From Cyclostephanos tholiformis (taxonomy: Eukaryota; Bacillariophyta; Thalassiosirophyceae; Thalassiosirales; Thalassiosiraceae): DNA of 15,305 bases. Position 1 is the first letter of the stretch. Each line of letters starts with the position of its first letter. Positions 7,869 through 15,305 of the stretch are shown here, in pieces. The notes under the pieces are model-generated. The model was not told the DNA's origin. It saw only the letters and a list, made by a program, of their open reading frames with translations, and did no database searches. Made by a program: the position numbers and the translations under genes. Location of the stretch: positions 1-15,305 of the forward strand of contig JALLPB010000805.1 of NCBI GenBank assembly GCA_036939975.1. Direction: 5' to 3'.

Positions 7869-8530
7869 TATTGAATGTGAACACCCTTGCTCTTGGTGCA
7901 ATACATGACTCAAACAGATGTCACTGGTGTTGGGCTTGTTGCAACGACAACTCCCATATGCATGAAGGCAAGAGGAAAAGACCAAGGATAATGGATGGTG
8001 CTACTAGCAAGCACCACATGCATTCTAACAAGATCAAGCGGCCGCCACTCTCACTCTTTGATGGTTGTAAAATTGCTTGCTATCGCAACACAGAAATGTG
8101 GACACTCTTGCTCTTTGCATGGCACACAACAGATTAGATGAATTCACCAATAAATTCTGCTTTGGTCAACCATTGATTGTGAGCAGTGCAAGACAAGGAT
8201 GTGGCTGACATGTGCAAGGGAGGAAAAGGTTTAGATATCTTCCTTTAAATTTTTTCAGACGTCATGCCTTCCAATGCTACATCTGGCATTGCTCTCTCAA
8301 GATAATCTGAATCAGATTTCTCAAAAAGACTATTGCAATGAGCCAGTGTTTCAACATCAATACTCTGCTGTCTCTTTACCAGTTTGTGACCAGTATGCTG
8401 ACCACAAACACCTAGACACAATTTTACCTATGTAGACTCTGTCTGATACCCCCTGACCCACATACCATTAGAAAGCTGAGAATGTCTTCTTTCTCCCTAT
8501 GTTATTAGTTTTGGGTTGTTCACTCTTAAG

Positions 8531-8586
8531 AATTTGTGATAAATAAGCCCAAAGTGATGGAAAATAGAAGACCACAATCACAAATT
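8531..8586. repeat. Inverted repeat with 10-bp arms
   Basis: AATTTGTGAT (8531-8540) and ATCACAAATT (8577-8586) are perfect complements, 36 bp apart. No T tract or gene neighbour suggests a role. Confidence 0.5.
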
Positions 8587-9289
8587 GAAATATGAAGAAA
8601 TGCGTTTTGCGTACTTATTCCTATTTAGATTCTACAACAGTTGAAATTATTTATTGTGACCAGATAGCTCGAATGAGACTTCACAGAATTTTTTGTTTCT
8701 CTCATCTTTTTAAATACCGTAGGTTGACCTCTATATACAGTAGTAGCAACTATTGGCCACAATAGGAATAGTACACAAAATGAAAAGAGCTTTCTCATAT
8801 TTGTGATCTTTATTCTGATCACTGCCATGAATGGTAAAGAGATACGGTAGTATGGTAGTCTCCACCTGTGGACTTACCTTCTTTGGTAGAATTCTTTGGC
8901 AAATATTCAGGAAAAATTTTGGTATTCTAGCAAAAATTGTGTGACATGGTAGAAAACCCTCCCCCTCCAAAGAGGAGGAGGAAACCCTACCTTTTTTGAA
9001 GAGAAACCTGAGCTTCCATGTTGTACCAGGCTATCTTATGTAGAAAATTAAGCACGGGAAAATTAGAGCGACAACACAACTAACAATATAGCAAAAAAAA
9101 TAATGGGAGGGAGCCATGAGCTTTGCAGCACAACTACTTTGGGCTGGAGACTCCTTGGTGCATCAGTGGCAATGCACAGGGCGGACGACTTGCCCCATGT
9201 GCTGCTGCACCATCATGGCATTGTCAGGGAGTAGTGGTGATGCATTGCCATTGAGGGGACAGTGGGGTGTTGTCAGGGAGGATGTTCTC

Positions 9290-9561
9290 AAGAATTATTA
9301 TGGCATCCAAGTCAACATGGGCATGGAAGTATATTGACAACCTCTTCATTAAAGTCAACCATGCCCATCCCATGAAGCCATGCTTATCACCTTACAAGTA
9401 TGCACCTATCACCTATGAGACAAAGACACAACTTGCTCTAGATATGGATACCTCTGAGTCTAAACAATGCCCACAAAAGTTGCTGCCAAGAAATTGTTGG
9501 ATCCCTTCTCTACTATCATGCCTGTGCAGTGGACAACAAGCTACTTGTTGTACTCAGTGCC
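9290..9561 (+). pseudogene. Ty1/copia pol remnant (reverse transcriptase to RNase H)
   Basis: Two frames together give the end of a copia-type reverse transcriptase. One frame reads YIDNLFIKVNHAHPMKPCLS and then PYKYAPITYETKTQLALDMD, followed by TSES, the region with the usual K-P..SP and a DTS motif. After a frameshift near 9480, another reads IVGSLLYYHACAVDNKLL, the strongly conserved block of copia elements in diatoms and other stramenopiles, and then VVLSA before TGA at 9562-9564. An upstream frame, YYGIQVNMGMEVY, may continue the same region but breaks at a stop. Homology ends abruptly at 9561, where the expected RNase H continuation is absent. The enzyme is inactive: it is truncated on both sides and frameshifted. 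This is recognition by eye; family-level confidence is good, element name unknown. Confidence 0.75.
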
Positions 9562-9750
9562 TGATGCAAGCCATTTTAATTGTACCATATTTACATACTT
9601 TTGGCACGCCTGGCATAATGCCAGACACTACACGTGTATCAAAGGCCAGACTGCCGAGTCAGAACCTATTGCTGATCTGGCAAGTCACCACATCAGCGTC
9701 CTAATGCAGGACTACTGGTTCCGATGCAGGACTGCATAGTTCTATATACA
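9562..9750 (+). repeat. Possible 5' LTR of the gypsy element
   Basis: This 189-bp stretch starts with TG exactly where copia homology stops and ends with CA just before a likely primer-binding site. TG...CA ends are typical of LTRs. No second LTR is inside the window to compare with, so the limits are a hypothesis. It contains a TCTATATACA box near its end. Confidence 0.25.
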
Positions 9751-9754
9751 TGGC

Positions 9755-9764
9755 TGGTATCAGA
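9755..9764 (+). other. Putative primer-binding site (initiator tRNA-Met)
   Basis: TGGTATCAGA matches the first ten bases of the widely used LTR-retrotransposon primer site complementary to the 3' end of initiator tRNA-Met. It lies 4 nt after a CA that could end the LTR and about 150 bp before recognisable Gag, which is the expected place. Confidence 0.45.
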
Positions 9765-9798
9765 CAGACTACCACCTCAGAATCCTAAGGGATCTATA

Positions 9799-9816
9799 GA
9801 TTTCTTTAAAGAAATC
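9799..9816. repeat. 18-bp perfect palindrome
   Basis: GATTTCTTTAAAGAAATC is self-complementary and lies in the putative leader of the gypsy element, flanked by CTATAGA motifs on both sides (9794 and near 9830). It could fold in RNA, but no role is shown. Confidence 0.6.
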
Positions 9817-9909
9817 TCAGCCTAGGTTATCTATAGAGGAGATCATTTCTAATGTTCATAATTTTCAGTTAAGCAAAACTCTACCACTTTCAAGCCCTGA
9901 GCATTTTAA

Positions 9910-11674
9910 GACTCTTTTTCAGCTTTAGAATCAGCACTTCCTACCCGTCGTGCTGCATCTCTAGTTTGGGGAAGGGGCCTGTGGCACTATCGTACGATAC
10001 CACTTAGGCAACCTCTTAGGCAACCTCTTAGGCTCTAGGGGAAACTCTGCCTCCAAGGAATTTTGGAGTCTAGGTACTCTGTCTCTTTGAGACTCGCCAA
10101 CAAGAAACATAAACTGCTATTTCTACATAGTAGTTTCCCAAGTAGAGTACACGAGAAAGGGGTGATGTTGGCAAAAAAATTCAACCCTTCAGTCAAGTTC
10201 CTACACATGTGACCTATGTACAAACCAAGTTTCAACGGTTCACGAGGGACCCACCACTTTCTTCCTTCAAGAAACTGATTGTGTAAACTCAGAGACTCCT
10301 ATGTGACCTGTATACAATGAGTCTGGCGAAGGCTGTACCTGATGGTCTCAAGGATAACAAGTGCAAGAAAACAGCCTTACATGAATGCCCTCCAATTCCC
10401 CATGTACCCAAGAAAGATTGTGTTAAAGAGACGGTTTCTGCATTCTAGGACAACCATCTCAAGACTCAGATTGGCTAAGGTATGGAGCTATGAGTTCCTA
10501 TCTGGCATTTTGGTATGCACAAAGCTTTTCTCATCCATGTGGGATCAGCTTGAGAAGCCATTGAGAAAAAGGGGTACTTCAAAGCCTTCGAAGAAAAAAC
10601 CAAGGCTTATGCAGAACTATGCGGTAAGATCAAGTCAGCAAAGGCTCAACTAGCCGAGTTGGACGAATCTACCAGCGGAGAGGTTGGAACTTCCAAGAAG
10701 TTCAAGAAGGCCCAAGAAGCTGCTGCAGCAAATAATGACCAAGTTGCTCAAGTACTGCGAGCTGAAATCAAGACTGAACTTAGCTCAGCCCAGGAAGCCA
10801 TGGCAGAAGCCAAGGGCAAAGCTGATCAGGCTGCCAGCGCAAAATTTGCATGGAACAAGATAGTACACAAGCAGACCGTGACAGACACTTATACAGACCT
10901 CCAAGGCTGTACTAAAAAGGGATCCAGGGGACTCTCATGCAAGTCATTTGATTATTGTGTGATGCTCCACCTTCTCACTGTGCTTCCAACCAATGCAGCT
11001 GAGCAGGAGCGGTACTACATCACGAACATGCTAAAGAAGCCCCAATGCATAAGCATTTGTCAGTTTGTGTAGCATGTAGAGCAGCTACATCTCACAACTG
11101 CCATGCTGGTACTACAGGCCAAGCACAAAGGCTGGAACAATTCTGATGAATGTGGCTTTTCCCAAGGCTGATCTAGCCAGTCACGTTCTTTTGATGTGCC
11201 CACATACGTGGCAGGATCAGTTCAACCTTCATGAGAAAGGATTGAATCCTATGGACATGCATTTGCTTCTTCAATGCCATGTGGTTATTGAGCACATGTG
11301 TACCCAAGAATGATCCAATGCACAATCCACCAAGAAAACTTCTACAAAAAATAAGAAAGGAAGCAAGAGACCCAGTGCGGAGTCTACTTAAAAGATTCCA
11401 AAGAAAGCTCATTACGAGAAGCATTGCAACCTGTGCAAGAAACATGGGGGCGCACATACCATGCACAACACACAAGATTGTTGTAGATACAAGAAGAATG
11501 GAAACAAGAAATCCAACTTCCAAGCAACCAAGAATGGTGCAAGAAAACCCAATTCCACAAAGCAGTCATTCACACAATTATGCAAGAAAATGGACAAGCT
11601 TGAGAAAGCAATCAAGAAACAAGATACAAAGAAAGAAATGTTGCCATAGGGATACAGATTCTGACTCAAAATAG
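9910..11674 (+). pseudogene. Ty3/gypsy Gag, heavily mutated
   Basis: Gag forms the particle that packages the element RNA. Pieces appear in order across frames. One is ALPTRRAASLVWGRG (9928-9974). The frame then shifts in a G-rich run near 9975 to RYHLGNLLGNLLG. A piece with DCVNSETPM follows near 10290, then AVPDGLKDNKCKKTA from 10332. A long uninterrupted part covers 10659-11072 (Ala/Lys/Glu-rich coiled-coil-like start, then SFDYCVMLHLLTVLPTNAAE). The C-terminal part has WQDQFNLHEKGLNPMDM near 11209. A zinc knuckle CX2CX9HX4C lies at 11425-11481 (CNLCKKHGG...HNTQDC), followed by a Lys-rich segment and an acidic DTDSDSK end before TAG 11672. The knuckle spacing is wider than the classical CX2CX4HX4C. 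In-frame stops include TGA 10088 and TAG 10446. It cannot make full Gag. Confidence 0.8.
10003..10026 (+). repeat. 12-bp tandem duplication inside Gag
   Basis: CTTAGGCAACCT occurs twice back to back and is followed by a third partial CTTAGG. It keeps frame and adds GNLL to the Gag remnant. Confidence 0.75.
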
Positions 11675-11739
11675 GGAATTGGGTCGGGTAGGATAGGGAA
11701 AGTAGAAATAAACTTAAGAGAAACTTGTAAGAAAGCAAA

Positions 11740-12548
11740 ACTTACTCCCCCTAGTCCAATTAAAGCTGTCCTTGCTATTGCTGAGAGTGATAGTGATGAT
11801 GATTGTCTGACGTCATTTAGCAATGATGATTGCATTACCGTCACATCATCAACCAAAACAAAGGAGATAGTACTCCTGGGAAAAACAACCCAACCGGAAG
11901 GGAAAGCTACTGCAGGGTAAACCTAAAGAGGTTACCACCACCACAGCAGTAACAAGCACTTCAAAATGAAGCTAGTGCAGGTACTGTTAAACAGTGGATC
12001 TGATTGAGACCTAGTCTTTGTAGACAAAGACAACACCATGCTGGTTCCCTACTCAAAAAGGCTGGTTTCACAGTCATGGAATACTTTGAATGGGATCTTC
12101 CATGCAAAGCATAAAGCTATGGTAGAGCTAAACTTCTTTGATTACTCGGATAGCAAAGGGTACTATGCAGAACCTGATATAGTCAATTAGTCAAGTATGA
12201 TGAGGATAGTAAGCACTGAGACCATGAAGGAGTTAGGTATTGTGCTGGACTTTAAAGCCAAGGCAATAAGAATTGATGAAATCAGCCAATGAGAAACATC
12301 AACCATCTGCAAGGGCATAGTATACTCCAAGTGCTAAAGCATAACAATAGCTTGGCCAAGGAACCAACAAGCATGCAGGATGCTATGAGACATGCAATAT
12401 GGATACCGAATGCCAAATACAATAAAACAGATCTCCGGTCAATTGTAAACAACAATTGCAAGCATTTAAGTGCCAATCAACAAAATAAGTTACTGCAGCT
12501 CTTCATGAAATATGAGTTGCTTTTTTACGGCACTTTAGGTGACTGGAA
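11740..12548 (+). pseudogene. Ty3/gypsy pol start: retropepsin and linker, inactive
   Basis: The protease would cut Gag-Pol. Its start is seen as SPIKAVLAIAESDSDDD (about 11749), and its active-site region as KLVQVLLNSGSD at 11969-12004. The catalytic Asp of the D-S/T-G motif is Asn here (AAC 11990-11992), and a TGA follows at 12005-12007. The frame then continues DLVFVDKDNTMLVPYSKRL to a TAG near 12188. Further on, RIDEISQ ends in TGA as the frame shifts to the linker ORF 12289-12573, which has NCKHLSANQQNKLLQL and the LFYGTLGDW that normally precedes reverse transcriptase in this family. A seven-A run at 12547-12553 marks the frameshift into reverse transcriptase. The protease is dead by both the residue change and stops. 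Confidence 0.75.
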
Positions 12549-13209
12549 AAAAAGCCAGTATCCTTTCAATTAAAGGAAGGTTCAAAACCATACCATGACC
12601 GAGCATTCCCAGTACCAAAAATACATAAAGAAGTCCTCATCAGAGAAATAGAGAGACTATGTAAACTGGGGGTACTAGAGAGGCAGCCAGAGTCTGAGTG
12701 GGCTTCGCCATCATTTATAGTACCAAAGAAAAATGGAACCGTACGCTTTCTTAGCGATTTTTGGGAAGTAAACAAAAGGATAGTTAGGACTCCTTTTCCG
12801 ATCCCCAAAATAAGCACGGTATTGCAGGAGCTCGAAGGATTCTCCTATGCAACAGCCCTTGATTTAAACATGGGCTACTACACCATTAGATTGGATCCAG
12901 ACTCATCCAAAATCTGTACCATCATCTTTCCTTGGGNCCAAAATCTGTACCATCATCTTTCCTTGGGGAAAATACTCCTACAAGAGATTACCAATGGGCA
13001 TAGCAGGTTCTCCTGACATATTTCAAGCAAAAATAATGGAGCTAATGGAATCCCTAGAGTATGTACAAGCTTACATTGATGACCCCCTATGCATCTCTAG
13101 AGGCAGCCATGAAGACCATCTAGACAAACTAGAAGTGGTCCTCAAGTGACTTCGTGACATTGGCTTAAAAGTCAATGCTGACAAATTGACATTCTGTGCA
13201 CTTGAAATA
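12549..13209 (+). pseudogene. Ty3/gypsy reverse transcriptase, 5' part, broken
   Basis: This would copy the element RNA into DNA. From 12555 one frame reads KLGVLERQPESEWASPSFIV, PKKNGTVRFLSDF, then PFPIPKISTVLQELEGF and ATALDLNMGYYTIRLDP, all core gypsy reverse transcriptase blocks. The frame breaks at the N at 12937. After it the next frame gives LPMGIAGSPDIFQAKIMEL and the catalytic box YIDD (13072-13083), with Pro where Leu usually follows, then GLKVNADKLTFCALEI ending at 13209. A TGA at 13147-13149 (probably from CGA) interrupts it. Domain order and spacing are otherwise normal, so the copy is moderately young. The thumb region is separated by the 1.8-kb insertion and resumes at 15032. 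Confidence 0.88.
12937..12937. other. Single-N assembly join
   Basis: The 30 bp before the N (12907-12936) and after it (12938-12967) are identical. Removing one copy and the N restores the reverse transcriptase frame exactly. This is the signature of two overlapping contigs joined without merging. Confidence 0.9.
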
Positions 13210-13639
13210 AATAGGGGGTCCGGTGGAAAAAATGTGATTCTTCAAAAAGCGCCCACACAATTTCTGAGTGTTATAAACTGCTCTACTATGTTCTAATATG
13301 ATATCCTGAAAGTTTGATTAGAAAAAATTGATCAGAACCCACCCATTGAGTGCACCAAACATTGAAATGTTTCGTGCTAACAAATTAACCCATTTTACAT
13401 GCTATTTTAAGCCATATTGGTGTAAGCCAGAAAAGATGTATATGGACTTTTGAAGTATGCAAAAATTGTATGTTAAGTTTTGACTTAAATCCAATGTTTC
13501 ATGGTTCATTTGGGCTGCCAAGTGTTGCTAACAAAATTTCCCATTTATCTAGTTTTTTACAAGCTTCTACTGTGGCTTGTAATTTCCAAAATAAATGAAT
13601 GTGGAGTATTACAAGCACAGCAACTGTTACCAGGTACCT

Positions 13640-13690
13640 GTGAAAGATGCTCCTAGAGTATTGGGGCATGTTTTCACCTCTAAGTGGGTC
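13640..13690 (+). repeat. Internal direct repeat of the insertion, copy 1
   Basis: This has GAAAGATGCTCCTAGAGTAT then TGGGGCATG and a CACCTCTAAG-like end. It recurs at about 13820-13867 with around ten differences, 179 bp further on. Confidence 0.6.
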
Positions 13691-13819
13691 ATTGAGGCTA
13701 CTGCAGTATTGCTAGCACAAGCTAATGAAATAACACTTCATGCTGTTAAGATTTATTGAAAAAGGCAAACTACAGCCAGGTGAGACATAAAAAGCATGAG
13801 AATAATTTCCATGCACTTA

Positions 13820-13867
13820 AGGAAGATGCCCCTAGAATATTGGGGCATGGTTCCATCTCAAAGAGGG
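13820..13867 (+). repeat. Internal direct repeat of the insertion, copy 2
   Basis: This has GGAAGATGCCCCTAGAATAT then TGGGGCATGG, parallel to 13640-13690. It contains CCCCTAGAATATTGGGG, which is nearly self-complementary. Confidence 0.6.
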
Positions 13868-14004
13868 CTGTTGTTGGGACAGAACAGTGGACACCATGGT
13901 CAGGGGAGTATCTTCAGAAATAGTGGGAACAAAATTTCACATAAGATTTTGGTACATTGTACATGGAATTCAAGAGGGGGGGGGGGTAAACAACAACTTA
14001 ATCA

Positions 14005-14350
14005 TCATTGTTATCCATTGTCCATCATCTGTCATCTGTTGCCACCACCATACACTGTTTGATTGTTGTGTTTGTTGTTGCTGTTGTTGTCACTGTTGCT
14101 GTTGCCATTGTTTTTGGCCACTGCCCATCATCTGCTGCCTGCTCTCATTGGTCATCCAACTTGCTTTTATGTCAACCACTGCTCTCATCATGTTGTCCAA
14201 TGCCTGCCCCCTGCCACCTGCACAACTGCTTTCAACTACAGTTGTCAATGCAACTCCCTCCTTTCTCATCTACTATTTGATTGTTGTTTCTTTTTGTCCA
14301 TAGTATGCCATCCATTGTCCACTGTCCATCATCCATTGTCTATTGTCTGT
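14005..14350 (+). repeat. Simple-sequence region (TTG/CTG and CCATTGTCCATCAT motifs)
   Basis: TTG/CTG triplets cluster at about 14056-14110. Variants of CCATTGTCCATCAT recur near 14015 and 14310-14345. Several overlapping plus-strand frames here give Cys/Leu/His-rich peptides that are products of the simple sequence, not genes. Confidence 0.65.
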
Positions 14351-14740
14351 AGTCATGGCATCTCTCCTTCTGCCACCAATGCTGCTGGTGCAACCCCCTT
14401 GCTGACTTTAAAGGTTGATTGTTGAATTTTTAAAACCTTGACAGCGCCAGGTGCCAGCACCAGTGCTATGGCCATCGTCATCAGGGTGCCTTCCCATCCT
14501 TCATCGGGGGGGGGGGGGACAAAAAATTGATGGATCCACCACAATCCGACAGAACCCGATGCAAAAAATCCCTAAAATAAATGAACATGCGGGCATCCAA
14601 TCCCATCCAAGGGAAGTTGGTTTGATTGGTGGGGAGGTCCTGTAGGATGGATGGTGAAGATGGTGGCTAATTAGAGCATCAGCACAAGAAAGGCTTTTAA
14701 AAAAGCATCCACCATAAGCATTTTGATGGTGATTTTTTTA

Positions 14741-14844
14741 GGGGGGGGGCGCCCATAGAGCAGATTCTCCCAACACTACCGCATAACCCCCCCACACACT
14801 CTTTATGTGGTAGCATTAAGAGAATTTGCTCTAAGGGCCCCCCC
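14741..14844. repeat. Foldback (MITE-like) nested in the insertion
   Basis: The left arm 14741-14786 and right arm 14803-14844 are imperfect inverted repeats around a C-rich loop of about 16 bp. Key paired blocks are AGAGCAGATTCTC with GAGAATTTGCTCT, and ACTACCGCATAA with TTATGTGGTAGC. The arms end in G9 and C7 runs. TTAGAGCA at the right end also appears near 14672 (ATTAGAGCATC), so the element could extend further left. Confidence 0.65.
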
Positions 14845-15031
14845 ATCTTGAAAAGCTTGGCAAAGAAAGAGGAGGGGGTGCAAAGTGGGAAAAAGTTGGA
14901 AAAGAGGGTTGAGTGGAAATGGTATTTTGGGATCAGATCATATTGGTCCCGCCAAATTTGGGACCCAAAAAAGAATCTCCTGCAAAAGAAAATTATGATA
15001 GTTAAAGCTCCCTACTGGACCCCCTAATATA

Positions 15032-15305
15032 GAATACCTGGGGTACATAATCACAAGAGATGGTATAAAACCTCAGAGTAACAAGGTGTAGGCAATACTC
15101 ATGATTGAACCACCTGAAGGAGTAAAACAATTAAGGCACTTTCTTGGCATGGTACAATATTACCGTGACCTCAAAGGAGTAAAACAATTAAGGCACTTCC
15201 TTGGTATGGTACATTATGACCATGAACTCTGGGCAAGATGGAGCAACACACTTGCCCCTCTCACCTCATTGGTTGGAGAGTGTGGTCAGACCAAAGTCTC
15301 AAAAG
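15032..15305 (+). pseudogene. Ty3/gypsy reverse transcriptase, continuation after the insertion
   Basis: The frame resumes with EYLGYIITRDGIKPQ, the standard continuation of gypsy reverse transcriptase, then a TAG at 15089-15091 (probably from CAG). It continues GVKQLRHFLGMVQYYRDL, a duplicated copy of that block, and WARWSNTLAPLTSLVGECG towards the RNase H domain. It is cut by the window end at 15305. Apart from the TAG, no stop or frameshift occurs in the 274 bp seen. Confidence 0.88.
15117..15230 (+). repeat. 57-bp in-frame tandem duplication in pol
   Basis: 15117-15173 and 15174-15230 are two 57-bp copies, about 87 percent identical by eye. Each encodes a GVKQLRHFLGMV block. The unit equals 19 codons, so frame is kept. 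The divergence suggests the duplication is old relative to the stops. Confidence 0.85.

Larger units (their letters stand above)
6791..9289. other. 2.5 kb without a recognisable gene
   Basis: Frames of 60-103 codons occur on both strands (for example 6860-7120 and 7826-8137), but none has a recognisable motif and several overlap each other antisense. The stretch is AT-rich, with a (TGA)n run, a few short inverted repeats and no tRNA-like structure. It may be old transposon debris beyond recognition. Confidence 0.6.
13210..15028. mobile_element. 1.8-kb non-autonomous DNA transposon inserted in reverse transcriptase
   Basis: Its ends are inverted: AATAGGGGGTCC at 13210 and GGACCCCCTAAT ending at 15028 agree at 11 of 12 positions, with further partial match inward. 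ATA flanks it on both sides (13207-13209 and 15029-15031). Deleting the insert and one ATA gives the uninterrupted reverse transcriptase reading CTT GAA ATA GAA TAC, which is strong evidence for these limits. The interior has no transposase; it has repeats, TTG/CTG-rich sequence and G runs. A 3-bp target duplication recalls PIF/Harbinger elements, but ATA is not their usual TWA site, so the superfamily is left open. Confidence 0.75.
9562..15305 (+). mobile_element. Degenerate Ty3/gypsy LTR retrotransposon (3' part outside window)
   Basis: Ordered remains of primer site, Gag with zinc knuckle, retropepsin, linker and reverse transcriptase all lie on the plus strand in gypsy order, without RNase H or integrase before the window ends. 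It is not functional: Gag needs several frame changes and has many stops, the protease active site is altered, and reverse transcriptase is split by a 1.8-kb insertion. The left limit is inferred from the end of copia homology. Confidence 0.8.

Noticed and set aside
7826..8137. 103-codon plus-strand frame
   Set aside because: Its start is a Met run made by the (TGA)n microsatellite and the rest has no family resemblance.
9116..9337. 73-codon plus-strand Cys/Trp-rich frame
   Set aside because: Only the last dozen residues may belong to the copia remnant; the start shows no known domain.
12822..13016. Plus-strand frame running through the N at 12937
   Set aside because: The second half is read in the wrong frame because of the assembly duplication; only the part before the N is genuine reverse transcriptase.
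13796..14425. Cluster of plus-strand frames of 88-138 codons
   Set aside because: They are translations of TTG/CTG and CCATTGTCC simple sequence inside a non-autonomous transposon, open in all three frames.
1..15305. tRNA, rRNA or other RNA genes
   Set aside because: No cloverleaf with a TTCGANTC-type arm or conserved rRNA block was seen on either strand by eye.

Overview
The window looks like nuclear DNA from a diatom or a close stramenopile relative. It holds one long intronless gene for a secretory-pathway metalloprotease and, around it, a large amount of decayed transposon sequence. The organism call rests on the lower half of the window. The broken Gag and reverse transcriptase pieces there read like the Ty3/gypsy elements common in diatom genomes, and a Ty1/copia remnant beside them has the same flavour. 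No search was run, so the genus is left open.

Layout. Positions 1-2617 hold no secure gene. They contain a GC-rich minus-strand open frame (128-613), duplicated segments, a five-copy 41-bp tandem repeat carrying repeated TGAGTCA motifs (924-1121), a hydrophobic minus-strand open frame (1152-1397), a nested inverted repeat (1771-1834) and a 30-bp tandem repeat (1899-1990). A short foldback element (2618-2804) lies 138 bp before the start codon of the only convincing intact gene. That gene (2943-6686, +) encodes a 1247-residue leishmanolysin-type (peptidase family M8) membrane-anchored zinc protease.

Positions 6687-9289 show no recognisable gene. From about 9290 onward the sequence is transposon debris. 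A Ty1/copia reverse transcriptase/RNase H remnant (9290-9561) stops abruptly where a Ty3/gypsy element seems to begin. The gypsy element keeps a possible primer-binding site (9755), Gag (9910-11674), a protease with a mutated active site, a linker, and reverse transcriptase with its YIDD box. All of these are broken by frameshifts and stops. Its reverse transcriptase is interrupted at 13209/15029 by a 1.8-kb DNA element with inverted termini and a probable ATA target duplication, and that element itself contains a foldback. The gypsy pol then resumes and runs off the end of the window.

The proposed order of events is copia, then gypsy into copia, then the DNA element into gypsy, with the inner foldback possibly last. 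One N at 12937 is flanked by an exact 30-bp duplication and is best read as an unmerged assembly join. I found no convincing new multi-gene system. The most interesting objects are the unusual architecture of the M8 protease, the TGAGTCA-bearing repeat array, and the dated nest of insertions.
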